A stretch of DNA of 64,000 nucleotides from Lancefieldella parvula_C. GTDB taxonomy: Bacteria > Actinomycetota > Coriobacteriia > Coriobacteriales > Atopobiaceae. Made by a program: the position numbers and the translations under genes. Positions within the stretch are counted from its first letter, which is position 1; every line of letters begins with the position of its first letter. The notes below the pieces were generated by a model that was not told where the DNA came from, did not search any database, and worked only from the letters and a program-made list of their open reading frames with translations. Below, in pieces: positions 1 to 7,911 of this stretch. Where the stretch lies: assembly GCF_000758945.1 (NCBI RefSeq), contig NZ_JRND01000019.1, positions 1 through 64,000 of the forward strand, given 5' to 3'.

Positions 1-70
1 AGGCAGTTCAATTTCTGTGCGGGGGATTATCTTGTACGAGGTCATTTTTAGCAAGATATTGTCTGGACAG

Positions 71-880
71 TTATACACGTTGCAAAATCACATAGCGATT
101 AAGATTGTTATCTTTGCCATCTGCACTAAATTGCGCATAAACTTGCACGTCAGAGCCAAGGCTTCCAAGAAGCTCATCAAGTTCCTCTTGCGAGAAGTGA
201 TGACAATAGCGCCAGGTATCCGCCTTATCTTGCCAGCCAATCAGATAGTCATGCTCCTCAAGTTCTGATGCATCTATACCCAGCGCACGCAGTCCCTGAG
301 CAGTGATTTCTTGAGCTTTAGCAGCAAGTTTTTGGCTGTTCATAAACTGCCAGAAAGAAACGCACACAAAGCCGCCAGGTTTAGTCTTATCTAACAGAGT
401 GCGTAGAAGCTGGATTCTCTTTTGTGCCCCTGGTACATGATGCAAAAAACCAAATGCAACCACTAAATCACAAGGCGGAATGATCAGCCGCGAAGAAAGC
501 GTGTTATCAAGCAGACTCTTTATCACATCTAATTCAATAAATGCCAGCTCAGAGATATGAATGTCTGCCTCACCACTCTCTACCAGTGGCTTGCAATTAT
601 CTACAGCAAAATACTTTGCAGGGACAATTCCCGCCTCATTGCGTAAAAAGCGAGCAAAGCGCAGGTTGCCGCAACCCACATCAAGTACAGAGGGTTTCTC
701 GCCAACTAAAAGCTGAGGCATGACTTCCAGGCACTTCTGCCACCCCTGCCAAGGCATCTGTCGTGTGGCCGAGAAACTCTGCGTCTGCTGAGAGTAAAAC
801 TCAGAGGTTACGTAGCTCAGCCGCTCAGCGGTAGATGCGCTGATAGATTGAGTGTGCGTTATGTGAGAAGAAGTATCCAT
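71..880 (-). CDS. Trm9/ALKBH8-like SAM-dependent methyltransferase
   Basis: A 269-residue class I SAM-dependent methyltransferase. Motif I (VLDVGCGNLRFARF) lies at residues 65-78, followed by the acidic strand YFAVDN and a FGFLHHV segment near 140-150. Two regions resemble the tRNA wobble-uridine methyltransferases Trm9 and ALKBH8: an N-terminal FSATRQMPWQGW (about 36-47), compared with their FSxTRxxPW, and a C-terminal W-x(6)-RYCHHFSQEELDELL, compared with their RYYHxFxxxEL. Those enzymes methylate 5-carboxymethyluridine at tRNA position 34 to mcm5U. The gene is divergent from the Elp3 homologue, whose product would be the substrate of this methylation. No ribosome binding site is visible; a TAAAAT box ends 6 nt before the start codon. 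The methyltransferase fold is certain, the Trm9-like assignment is probable, and the tRNA function is inferred. Confidence 0.72.
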   Translation of the reverse strand: MDTSSHITHTQSISASTAERLSYVTSEFYSQQTQSFSATRQMPWQGWQKCLEVMPQLLVGEKPSVLDVGCGNLRFARFLRNEAGIVPAKYFAVDNCKPLVESGEADIHISELAFIELDVIKSLLDNTLSSRLIIPPCDLVVAFGFLHHVPGAQKRIQLLRTLLDKTKPGGFVCVSFWQFMNSQKLAAKAQEITAQGLRALGIDASELEEHDYLIGWQDKADTWRYCHHFSQEELDELLGSLGSDVQVYAQFSADGKDNNLNRYVILQRV

Positions 881-886
881 ACAGAG

Positions 887-892
887 ATTTTA
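887..892 (-). promoter_or_regulatory. -10 box of a probably leaderless promoter for the Trm9-like gene
   Basis: TAAAAT on the minus strand ends exactly 6 nt before the A of the ATG at 880, which places transcription start at or next to the start codon. No Shine-Dalgarno sequence is present. No good -35 hexamer is visible. Confidence 0.4.
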
Positions 893-936
893 CGTCATCG
901 CCTTGTTCCCAAAGGTCAGAAGCTCACCTTATTGCC

Positions 937-942
937 TATACT
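937..942 (+). promoter_or_regulatory. -10 box of a probably leaderless promoter for elp3
   Basis: TATACT ends 6 nt before the ATG at 949 and no Shine-Dalgarno precedes the ATG. The geometry mirrors the opposing promoter, so both divergent genes appear to give leaderless mRNAs. The -35 region is weak. Confidence 0.45.
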
Positions 943-948
943 GTTTGT

Positions 949-2802
949 ATGGATGAACTCATTTTGGACATATTGAAGCAGCTCAGAGATAGCTCACAAG
1001 GTGCTCTTGATACGCATCAGCTTGAGATGCTCATTAACTCGCACAACAGCGGAATTGACTCTAGCGCCCACAGTACAGAGCGCGAGAAACTCATTCCTAA
1101 ACGAGCAATTCTCCCCTATTTTTTTCAGGTCAAGCAGAACAATGATGAGCTGTGGCAATCGTGGAATGTTACGCCTGAGCTGGAAGAAAGGTTTATCCGC
1201 TCTGTGCGCATGAAGCCTCGTCGCACCGCTTCTGGCGTGGCTACCATTACCGTGATTACCAGGCCGCATACCTGCTCAAGTAATTGCATTTATTGCCCGT
1301 GTGATCTGCGTATGCCTAAGAGCTATCTTGCTAACGAGCCTGCCTGTCAGCGCGCTGAACTCACGTTTTTTGATCCATACGTACAGGTTGCTGCTCGTCT
1401 TCAAGCGCTCCATCAGATGGGCCACTCAACCGACAAAGTAGAGCTCATAGTGCTCGGTGGCACCTGGAGCGATTATCCAGAGAGCTACCAATACTGGTTT
1501 ATCAAAGAGCTCTTCCGCGCACTCAACGAGTGGCCCAACGCTCCGCAACATATCCAAGAGCACCTGAATTGGTATACCTCGTTTGGCTTGCAGAACTCTG
1601 AAGAAGCGCTTTCTTCTTTTGTTGCTGAACAGCAGACGGCGGTCTTAGATGATACTGCCACGTATAACCAGGCTTTTCATAAGCTCTACGACGCCAGTCA
1701 GCCTCACCAAAACGCGTGGTCTCAGATGCAGAGCACGTATGACCAGCTGGTAGAACAGCAACACAGTAATGAAACTGCCGCTGCCCGTGTGGTTGGTCTT
1801 GTTATTGAGACTAGGCCCGATACCATCACGCCAGAAAATCTACGCATGTTTAGGCAGCTTGGGTGCACCAAAATTCAAATTGGCATTCAAAGTACGCGCC
1901 AAGAAATACTTGACGCAAACCAGCGTCAGATGAGCGTTGCCCAGATTAAACGAGCGTTCTCGCTGATTCGCTTGTACGGATTTAAAATCCACTCTCACCT
2001 GATGGTTAACCTGTTAGGCGCAACTCCTGAGGCGGACAAACAGGACTTTAAAACGTTTGTCACTGATCCAGGATTTCTCCCTGATGAGATTAAGCTCTAC
2101 CCCTGTGCACTGGTATCTGGAACGCAATTGGTCCAGAAATACCGTGAGGGTGCATGGCAGCCATACGCCAAAGATGAGCTGGTAGACGTGCTTGTTCAAG
2201 ACGTGCTTGCAACGCCTCCATACGTGCGCATTTCTCGTATGATCAGAGACATTAGTGCCACCGATATTCTGGTGGGAAACAAACATACCAACCTTCGTCA
2301 GATGGTTGAACAAGAGCTTGCTGCTGAAGACGTTGCAAACCGCGTGCAGGAGATTCGCTTCAGAGAGATTAACCAGCAGCAGGTACGAGCCGCAGAACTT
2401 ACCCTTCAAGACTTTGTTTACGCTACCGCAGTCAGTGACGAGCACTTCCTGCAGTGGGTAACTGCTGACAATAAAATCGCAGGTTTCTGTAGGCTTTCAC
2501 TTCCCCACTGGGACAAACTGACCGCTGGCGCATGTGATGTTACCACCAATGAGCTGCTGGTACAGCCAGGTCAGGCCATGATCAGAGAGCTCCACGTGTA
2601 CGGACAGGCACTATCGCTGGGCTCGGAAGGAATGTCTGCTCAACACCAGGGCTTGGGCCAAAAGCTTCTTGCCAAAGCCTCCTCTATCGCAGCTGAGGCG
2701 GGTTATACCAGCCTTAACGTCATCAGCTCAATTGGAACGCGCGCCTACTATCGCGCTCAGAGCTTTACCGATGCAGGTCTCTACCAGCAAAAAGCTCTGT
2801 AA
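949..2802 (+). CDS. elp3: Elp3 family tRNA U34 carboxymethyltransferase (radical SAM + GNAT)
   Basis: A 617-residue Elp3 homologue. The N-terminal half is a radical SAM domain with the cluster cysteines spaced C109-x3-C113-x2-C116 (HTCSSNCIYC), shorter than the eukaryotic spacing. Downstream are Elp3 landmarks: a PKSY-x4-EPA stretch, DPYVQVAARL, a VELIVLGGTW strand and VIETRPDTI. The C-terminal GNAT domain starts near residue 544 (IRELHVYG) and has the acetyl-CoA loop QHQGLGQKL at 565-573 and a GTRAYYR helix. Elp3 installs the cm5 group on wobble uridine of tRNA; in eukaryotes it works inside Elongator, while bacterial and archaeal forms act alone. It is divergent from a Trm9-like methyltransferase. 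Start codon ATG at 949; probably leaderless. Confidence 0.93.
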   Translation: MDELILDILKQLRDSSQGALDTHQLEMLINSHNSGIDSSAHSTEREKLIPKRAILPYFFQVKQNNDELWQSWNVTPELEERFIRSVRMKPRRTASGVATITVITRPHTCSSNCIYCPCDLRMPKSYLANEPACQRAELTFFDPYVQVAARLQALHQMGHSTDKVELIVLGGTWSDYPESYQYWFIKELFRALNEWPNAPQHIQEHLNWYTSFGLQNSEEALSSFVAEQQTAVLDDTATYNQAFHKLYDASQPHQNAWSQMQSTYDQLVEQQHSNETAAARVVGLVIETRPDTITPENLRMFRQLGCTKIQIGIQSTRQEILDANQRQMSVAQIKRAFSLIRLYGFKIHSHLMVNLLGATPEADKQDFKTFVTDPGFLPDEIKLYPCALVSGTQLVQKYREGAWQPYAKDELVDVLVQDVLATPPYVRISRMIRDISATDILVGNKHTNLRQMVEQELAAEDVANRVQEIRFREINQQQVRAAELTLQDFVYATAVSDEHFLQWVTADNKIAGFCRLSLPHWDKLTAGACDVTTNELLVQPGQAMIRELHVYGQALSLGSEGMSAQHQGLGQKLLAKASSIAAEAGYTSLNVISSIGTRAYYRAQSFTDAGLYQQKAL

Positions 2803-2858
2803 AGGTGACATGACCTTACACCGCTACACAAGCTTCACACACTTACTTCTTACGTCAC

Positions 2859-2893
2859 AAAAAATGCCGAGAAGACCGTTGATCTTCTCGGCA
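2859..2893. terminator. Bidirectional terminator built from an inverted pair of the TGNCGAGAA repeat
   Basis: TGCCGAGAAGA and its near-exact inverted copy (2865-2893) form a long stem between the convergent elp3 and ahpF-like genes. On the minus strand the stem is followed by six T residues, on the plus strand by TATTCATT. It should terminate both genes, most clearly the minus-strand one. Confidence 0.75.
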
Positions 2894-2932
2894 TATTCAT
2901 TAGCGTCTCCCTCTCCTTGACGCGAATGGATC

Positions 2933-4576
2933 TTAAGGAATCAGCGACAAAATCTGAGAGAGGCTCTTCTTGCCGAAGTCAACCTTCTGGCCGTCGTTGA
3001 TAACCAAGCATGGAACGCTCATGACATCATAGGTGTCTTTGAGCTCCTTGAAGTGGTTGATGTCGTAGACATCGCAGGCAACCTGAGGATTATCCGCAGC
3101 AATGCGCTGAGCAGCTACAACAACATCTGGACACATGGTACAAGAAAGTCCTACCAAGACCTGCAGATGCGTTTTTGACTCGATGGCGGCAATGGATGCC
3201 TTATCCTCGTCACTAATAGGCTGACCAGGACCTGCGGCGTTGTAGAGTCCAAGTACAAACGAAGTGAACTCGTGACCGCCAGGAACACCATGGAACGCAA
3301 GACCTGTTAAAGTGCCATCCTGTGTGCAAACACGAACAACAGGAAGGTTCTTCTCGCCCGTGCCTGAAACCGTCTGAACGCTCAGCTTGTCGGTCATGGA
3401 AGAAAGTTCTTCCATGTAAGCTACAAGCTCCTCAGAGACAGGTCTCTGGTCCAGCTCCAACTGAAGCACAAGCGGACGTGCCATGCGCTCAAAGACAGCG
3501 TTAAGCTGCGCTTTCATGTCGTCGGTGAAAAGCTCTCCGGAGTCAGAGACTGTCTTGGCCGCTGAAGTCTCAGGAGCCTCCTTCTTGGACGAGATGCGCG
3601 TGACGTTCATCTGCGGAACAAGGCTGGTCTTTTCTTGGACACGCTTGATGTAGCGCTCCATCTCGGTAGCAGTGGTTGCTGCCTGACCAATAGCTGTTGC
3701 AACCTGGCGCAATGGCTTCTGGCATACATCTCCTGCACCAAAGAGACCCTCACAGGTTGTTTCTTGATGCTCGTTGGTGATTAGATAGCCGTGATCATCA
3801 GTCTGTGCCAGCTCTTTTACCAGGTCAGTCTCTGGCGCGTAACCCGCGAAGACAAAGACACCAATGGAATCTCCATCTTCTGGAGCAAACGTGGTCTTCT
3901 CGCCTGTTTTCAGATTCTTGTAGGTAATAGACCTAAGCGCGGAATCTCCGGCAACGGATTCAACCTGCGTGTTATACAGAACCGTAATATTTGGATTAGT
4001 GCGAGCAGCCTCAGACGACGCAGGGGCGCAGGTAAACGCCTCCTCACGTACAAGAACGGTAACGTGCTTTGCGTACTTGGTCAAAAACACGCTTTCTTCT
4101 GCAGCTGCAAAGCCTCCACCAATGACAAAGACTTCCTTGCCGGTAAAGAACTCGCCGTCGCAGGTGGCGCAGTAAGCAACTCCGTGGCCCTGATAGTCCT
4201 CTTCTCCGACAAAGCCGATATGGCGAGGATGTGCTCCTGTGGCGAGAAGAACCGAAAGGCAGGGACGCTCACCTTTGGTAGTGTGAACTACCTTGACATC
4301 TCCGGACATATCCAGGTCAGTAACTTCTGCCAGCAAAAACTCTGCACCAAAGGCTTCAGCCTGCTTACGCATGGTTTCTGAGAGTTCAGAGCCACTAGTA
4401 GAGAAAACTCCCGGGTAATTAACGACCTCATTAGTGATAGTGATCTGTCCGCCAAAATGGTCCTTCTCGACAACTAGAACACGGTAGCGAGCACGGGCCA
4501 GATAGAGGGCGGCGGTGAGCCCAGCTGGCCCACCGCCGATAATCACCGCGTCGTAGAGGTCTTTGACGTCGGTCAT
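2933..4576 (-). CDS. Permuted AhpF: thioredoxin reductase domain followed by AhpF N-terminal domain
   Basis: A 547-residue FAD-dependent disulfide reductase, the probable electron donor to the adjacent AhpC. Residues 1-310 are a low-molecular-weight thioredoxin reductase module: FAD site IGGGPAG (13-19), redox-active CATC (136-139), a second GGG dinucleotide site and the GLFGAGD FAD motif. After a linker of about 45 residues, residues 353-547 match the N-terminal double-thioredoxin-fold domain of AhpF, including GHEFTSFVLGL and the SCTMCPDVV disulfide (C479/C482). Classical AhpF has these parts in the opposite order, so this is a domain-permuted form. It lies 16 nt downstream of ahpC and ends at a shared bidirectional terminator. 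Confidence 0.9.
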   Translation of the reverse strand: MTDVKDLYDAVIIGGGPAGLTAALYLARARYRVLVVEKDHFGGQITITNEVVNYPGVFSTSGSELSETMRKQAEAFGAEFLLAEVTDLDMSGDVKVVHTTKGERPCLSVLLATGAHPRHIGFVGEEDYQGHGVAYCATCDGEFFTGKEVFVIGGGFAAAEESVFLTKYAKHVTVLVREEAFTCAPASSEAARTNPNITVLYNTQVESVAGDSALRSITYKNLKTGEKTTFAPEDGDSIGVFVFAGYAPETDLVKELAQTDDHGYLITNEHQETTCEGLFGAGDVCQKPLRQVATAIGQAATTATEMERYIKRVQEKTSLVPQMNVTRISSKKEAPETSAAKTVSDSGELFTDDMKAQLNAVFERMARPLVLQLELDQRPVSEELVAYMEELSSMTDKLSVQTVSGTGEKNLPVVRVCTQDGTLTGLAFHGVPGGHEFTSFVLGLYNAAGPGQPISDEDKASIAAIESKTHLQVLVGLSCTMCPDVVVAAQRIAADNPQVACDVYDINHFKELKDTYDVMSVPCLVINDGQKVDFGKKSLSQILSLIP

Positions 4577-4592
4577 TGTAAGCTCCTAAATC

Positions 4593-5156
4593 TTAGAGCT
4601 GACCAACAAGGTCAAGGCTTGGCTTCAGGGTCTCAGCACCTGGCTGCCACTTAGCTGGGCAGACCTGATCGCCGTGCTCTGCAACAAACTGTGCAGCCTG
4701 GAGAAGGCGGAGAAGCTCCTCAGCGTTACGGCCAATGCCACCAGCGGTGACAAGCTCAACCTGGATGACACCCTCAGGGTCAACGATGAAAGCGCCGCGC
4801 TCAGCAAGGCCAGCGTCCTCAATAAGGACCTCAAAGTTCCTTGCAAGAACGTGAGCTGGGTCAGCGAGCATTGGGTAGGTTACCTTAGAGATACGCTCGG
4901 ACTCCTCGTGCCATGCCTTGTGGACAAACTCAGTGTCGCAAGAGACAGAATAGACCTCTGCGCCAGCAGCCTGGAATTTGTCATAGTTGTTAGCAAGATC
5001 CTCAAGCTCAGTTGGGCAGACAAAGGTAAAGTCAGCTGGATAGAAGAAGAACAGGCTCCACTTACCCAGTGTGGACTCTTTGCTTACCTCAGTGATTTCA
5101 CCGTTGTGGAATGCGTTTACCTTAAAATCACCAATTTGCTTACCAATAAGAGACAT
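4593..5156 (-). CDS. ahpC: Alkyl hydroperoxide reductase peroxiredoxin AhpC
   Basis: A 187-residue typical 2-Cys peroxiredoxin. The peroxidatic cysteine is C47 in FTFVCPTE and the resolving cysteine is C166 in VCPAKW, the same numbering as E. coli AhpC. It reduces hydrogen peroxide and organic peroxides using electrons from the flavoprotein encoded immediately downstream. The pair forms a two-gene operon with a strong-looking promoter and an AT-rich palindromic box upstream. An AAGGAA-like ribosome binding site precedes the ATG. Confidence 0.97.
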   Translation of the reverse strand: MSLIGKQIGDFKVNAFHNGEITEVSKESTLGKWSLFFFYPADFTFVCPTELEDLANNYDKFQAAGAEVYSVSCDTEFVHKAWHEESERISKVTYPMLADPAHVLARNFEVLIEDAGLAERGAFIVDPEGVIQVELVTAGGIGRNAEELLRLLQAAQFVAEHGDQVCPAKWQPGAETLKPSLDLVGQL

Positions 5157-5206
5157 AGTCAGTTCCTTTCTGTAAGTAAAACAATTTGTAAAACGTGCTA
5201 CTTAGG

Positions 5207-5234
5207 AGTTTACTCTCTTTAACTCTTTTGTCAA
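5207..5234 (-). promoter_or_regulatory. ahpC promoter (TTGACA-16-TAAACT)
   Basis: On the minus strand a perfect -35 TTGACA (5229-5234) is followed after 16 bp by TAAACT (5207-5212), about 50 nt upstream of the ahpC ATG. Confidence 0.6.
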
Positions 5235-5238
5235 TAAC

Positions 5239-5254
5239 AATAATGATTACTATT
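5239..5254. promoter_or_regulatory. Candidate PerR/Fur-type box upstream of ahpC
   Basis: AATAATGATTACTATT is an imperfect inverted repeat (12 of 16 positions symmetric), similar to Fur/PerR operators, just upstream of the -35 hexamer. Peroxide or iron control by a PerR/Fur-family repressor is inferred; no regulator gene is in the window. Confidence 0.35.
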
Positions 5255-5302
5255 TATATTCACAAAAAGAAACAGGCCAGATTACTCTGACCTGTGAACA
5301 GT

Positions 5303-5378
5303 TGGTGGGCGTTATAAGATTTGAACTTATGACCTCTTCCGTGTCAGGGAAGCGCTCGTCCCCCTGAGCTAAACGCCC
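5303..5378 (-). tRNA. tRNA-Val (GAC)
   Basis: A full cloverleaf on the minus strand: acceptor GGGCGTT pairs with AACGCCC, the anticodon loop CTGACAC gives anticodon GAC, and the T arm is ATAAG-TTCAAAT-CTTAT. Discriminator A and an encoded CCA (5303-5305). The mature body is 5306-5378. Confidence 0.96.
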
Positions 5379-5412
5379 GAATATGTTTGCTGCTGGGGAT
5401 GCAGCAAGGGAT

Positions 5413-5441
5413 ATATTACGAGAAACCCGCCCCTCTTGCAA
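5413..5441 (-). promoter_or_regulatory. tRNA-Val promoter (TTGCAA-17-TAATAT)
   Basis: The -35 TTGCAA (5436-5441) and -10 TAATAT (5413-5418) are separated by 17 bp. The DNA after the -10 reads ATATCCCTTGCTGC, nearly identical to the sequence in front of tRNA-Leu. A CGAGAA repeat copy lies at the spacer edge. Confidence 0.6.
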
Positions 5442-5649
5442 CCGTCAAACTCAACTTTTTTTGAAATCTGCAAAAGATCGGTTCGTCGCAACATTGATGG
5501 TTACGTAAATACTGCAGCCTTTGAAATGAATGACCGCCTTTTAAACCCGTACGTCTTCTGCACCTCAATTATTAAAAAATAGGCAAATGGATTGTAAAAG
5601 CATACGGTCAGAAGTATTATGGCAAGTCGTTCGATTGAGGGAGAAACTT

Positions 5650-6198
5650 ATGAACTTTCTGGAATATAACAAAGACGAGAAGCTGTGCTTTAATTATAAG
5701 AAATCATGCGGTCTCTGGTTAATTGTTGTAGCTCTCATCATTTTTGCAGCTACCGTAATAGGTGGAAAACAGATTATCAATATGTCCGTATTTAGCTTTG
5801 GATATGTTGCAGCCTTCTTATCCATAAATACAAATAAGAAAGTTCTCAATAAGTTTTCCGATGGTCCTTCAAGTAAGTTCCAGAACAAAATGTCTCTATA
5901 CGCGGTGATTTTCTTATTCATTTTGATGTTTTTATTAGGTGGACCATTTTTTGCAACTGAAAACTGGAGACTTATTTGGTTGGGTGCGTTAATGGCCACG
6001 GCACTGCATTTTTTCCTCTATTACTTTGTGCACGGAAAATCGATGATTTATCTGGCTATACTCTGTGCCATCAATGTTGCTATAGGTTATATTTTTCCAG
6101 ACATCCCACTAACAATAACTGCCTATATTGATGCAGCAATTAAACTTGGATTTGGAATATACCTGTTCTTTTTCTCAAAGCCAACACAACAAAAATAG
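5650..6198 (+). CDS. Integral membrane protein, possibly DUF6609-like
   Basis: A 182-residue hydrophobic protein with about six predicted membrane segments (for example LWLIVVALIIFAATVI, LYAVIFLFILMFLLG and MIYLAILCAINVAIG in the full sequence) and a lysine-rich start and end. It resembles small uncharacterised membrane proteins of the DUF6609 type known from Firmicutes, but I recognise no active-site motif and assign no function. The ATG at 5650 is chosen because GAGGGAG lies 7-8 nt upstream; an in-frame ATG at 5587 has no ribosome binding site. The gene is more AT-rich than its neighbours, which may hint at transfer. It ends 7 nt from the convergent small gene. Confidence 0.7.
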   Translation: MNFLEYNKDEKLCFNYKKSCGLWLIVVALIIFAATVIGGKQIINMSVFSFGYVAAFLSINTNKKVLNKFSDGPSSKFQNKMSLYAVIFLFILMFLLGGPFFATENWRLIWLGALMATALHFFLYYFVHGKSMIYLAILCAINVAIGYIFPDIPLTITAYIDAAIKLGFGIYLFFFSKPTQQK

Positions 6199-6205
6199 CC
6201 TTCAT

Positions 6206-6409
6206 CTAGAGTCCGTGCGCGTCAAACGTGTCCTTAACCAAAGCCACAAGCATTGGTATAAACACAGCTACGCCTGCTAAGAGCATTGGATTGTCACGTA
6301 TTTCCGGAATGTCCTGTAAGAAATTCTGCAGATCATAGACAAGACCAACGGCAACGGCAATAAGAATAGGTGCCAGAATAATCAAAATAGGATTTGGTGG
6401 TTTACGCAT
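6206..6409 (-). CDS. Small two-helix membrane protein of unknown function
   Basis: A 67-residue protein with two hydrophobic helices (PILIILAPILIAVAVGLVYD and MLLAGVAVFIPMLVALV) separated by an acidic loop (QDIPEIRDN). It begins MRKPPNP, which leaves a positively charged N terminus. An in-frame ATG 51 nt upstream is possible but adds a mixed, less plausible N-terminal extension. Not recognised. It lies downstream of the flippase-like gene in the same orientation and could be co-transcribed or independent. Confidence 0.55.
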   Translation of the reverse strand: MRKPPNPILIILAPILIAVAVGLVYDLQNFLQDIPEIRDNPMLLAGVAVFIPMLVALVKDTFDAHGL

Positions 6410-6506
6410 AAGGATGCTTTCTTTTACAAGTACTGCACACGCAGCGGTCCAATAGAGCAAAGATACGTATCAAGCCACATTCTGGCTTTTCTTCCTTACT
6501 TCTTCC

Positions 6507-7805
6507 CTACTTCTTACGCTTAACCTTAATTTGAATGCCAGAGGTCTCTGGACGAGACGATGTAGAAGCAACAGCGCCTTTCTCGCCATTTACAAAGGCA
6601 GAGAAACGCTGGCGGAAACGGTTCCACTTGTGGTAGATAGGCTCGTGATCATGAGACCTAAGGCCCAAAAGCATACTTGCGGCCAGAGTTGGAAGCAGAT
6701 ACTCAATAGCGCGCCAAAGTACAAAACCTGCAGCGATTTCTTCACCAAACATATGGCCAAACAGGAAGGCAAAGCCACCCTCTGCACCACCAGTACCACC
6801 AGGAAGTGGAATAGCTGAGGTCAAGAGCTCAAGCATTGAACCAGATGCAAGGCAGGTCAAAAGGTCTGCAGGCTGGCCAAGTGCTCGCAAAACAAAGTAT
6901 GGAAGTGCATAGAGGCAGCCAAGCTGAAGCAGTGTTACAAGCAGAACAACGCACATCTCTGGGATGTTCTTTGCAGCAGTCTTAAAGCCGTTTGAGAACT
7001 CATCTACCTGCGTGTTAATGATGCCATGCCAGTGGTCGTACTGCTTTACGATACGAAGACGTGAAAGCAGCCTTAAGCCCCAGTTGCCCACGGTCTTAAC
7101 CATTTTAGGAAGCAGGCAAATGGCCAAGATAACTGCAACCATCACTATCTTTGCGCCAAACAAGATAACGCCAATGACCGTAACATCGCCAAATTGCTCG
7201 TAGAAATAATTGGCCCTAAAGATAAGCATCAGAGCTGCAAAGATGCCCTCGCCTGCCTCGTACATAACAAAACGTGTGAACTGCAGAGCTCCTGCTTGAC
7301 CCACAGAAATACCTGCACGAGTGAGGCGATAAATCTGAGCAGGAGCAGCTCCTGCACCGTTTGGCGTGAGGTTCATGAAGAAGATGCCCGACGCCTCAAC
7401 GCTCATCAAGTCACGAACACCAACGGGACTCTCGGGGTCTGTAATAACTGAAATTACATAGGCGAGAATACCCAGGAAATAGTAGACAAAATAGCAAAGA
7501 GCGCCAGCAATAAGCCAGCCTGTATCTACGTCTGCTAGAGCAACAACAAACTCATCAAATTGACCAGAAAAAACGATATAGAGTGCGTACAGTATTACAA
7601 CAGCAAAGAGGAAGAGAATGCTCTTTCTAACTTGACCAAAGCTCTCTTTTGCCTCTTCAACCTGCTCAGATGAAGAAGTTGGAGCAACACTAATCTTAGG
7701 CTTTTTGGTTGAAACACCCTTAACGGTTGTAGATCCAATCTTCACCGTTACCTTCGGTGTAGATGAGGGGTGCTCGGTTTCAGACGCGCCATCTGGGCGA
7801 TCCAT
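6507..7805 (-). CDS. Flippase-like membrane protein (LPG synthase TM / UPF0104 family)
   Basis: A 432-residue polytopic membrane protein of the lysylphosphatidylglycerol-synthase transmembrane/AglD-like family. A cytoplasmic Ser/Thr/Lys-rich N terminus of about 65 residues precedes roughly eight helices. Family landmarks are the PNGAGAAPAQIYRL segment and the IPLPGGTGGAEGG loop. It lacks the C-terminal aminoacyl-transferase domain of MprF, so it is a flippase-like half only, probably acting on a lipid or lipid-linked precursor; the substrate is unknown. The start at 7805 is chosen over an upstream ATG because AAGGAGG lies 5 nt before it. Confidence 0.82.
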   Translation of the reverse strand: MDRPDGASETEHPSSTPKVTVKIGSTTVKGVSTKKPKISVAPTSSSEQVEEAKESFGQVRKSILFLFAVVILYALYIVFSGQFDEFVVALADVDTGWLIAGALCYFVYYFLGILAYVISVITDPESPVGVRDLMSVEASGIFFMNLTPNGAGAAPAQIYRLTRAGISVGQAGALQFTRFVMYEAGEGIFAALMLIFRANYFYEQFGDVTVIGVILFGAKIVMVAVILAICLLPKMVKTVGNWGLRLLSRLRIVKQYDHWHGIINTQVDEFSNGFKTAAKNIPEMCVVLLVTLLQLGCLYALPYFVLRALGQPADLLTCLASGSMLELLTSAIPLPGGTGGAEGGFAFLFGHMFGEEIAAGFVLWRAIEYLLPTLAASMLLGLRSHDHEPIYHKWNRFRQRFSAFVNGEKGAVASTSSRPETSGIQIKVKRKK

Positions 7806-7911
7806 GGGCACCTCCTTGGACTCTGGATCACAATACGTGTACAGAAACAACACTCTATGCAGGTACGCGATGCAACCTCAATGGGTTTCTCGCCAACTAC
7901 CTGCTTTCATT

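Noticed and set aside
17..268. 83-codon plus-strand frame at the window start
   Set aside because: Mostly antisense to the methyltransferase gene, no ribosome binding site, composition unlike a protein.
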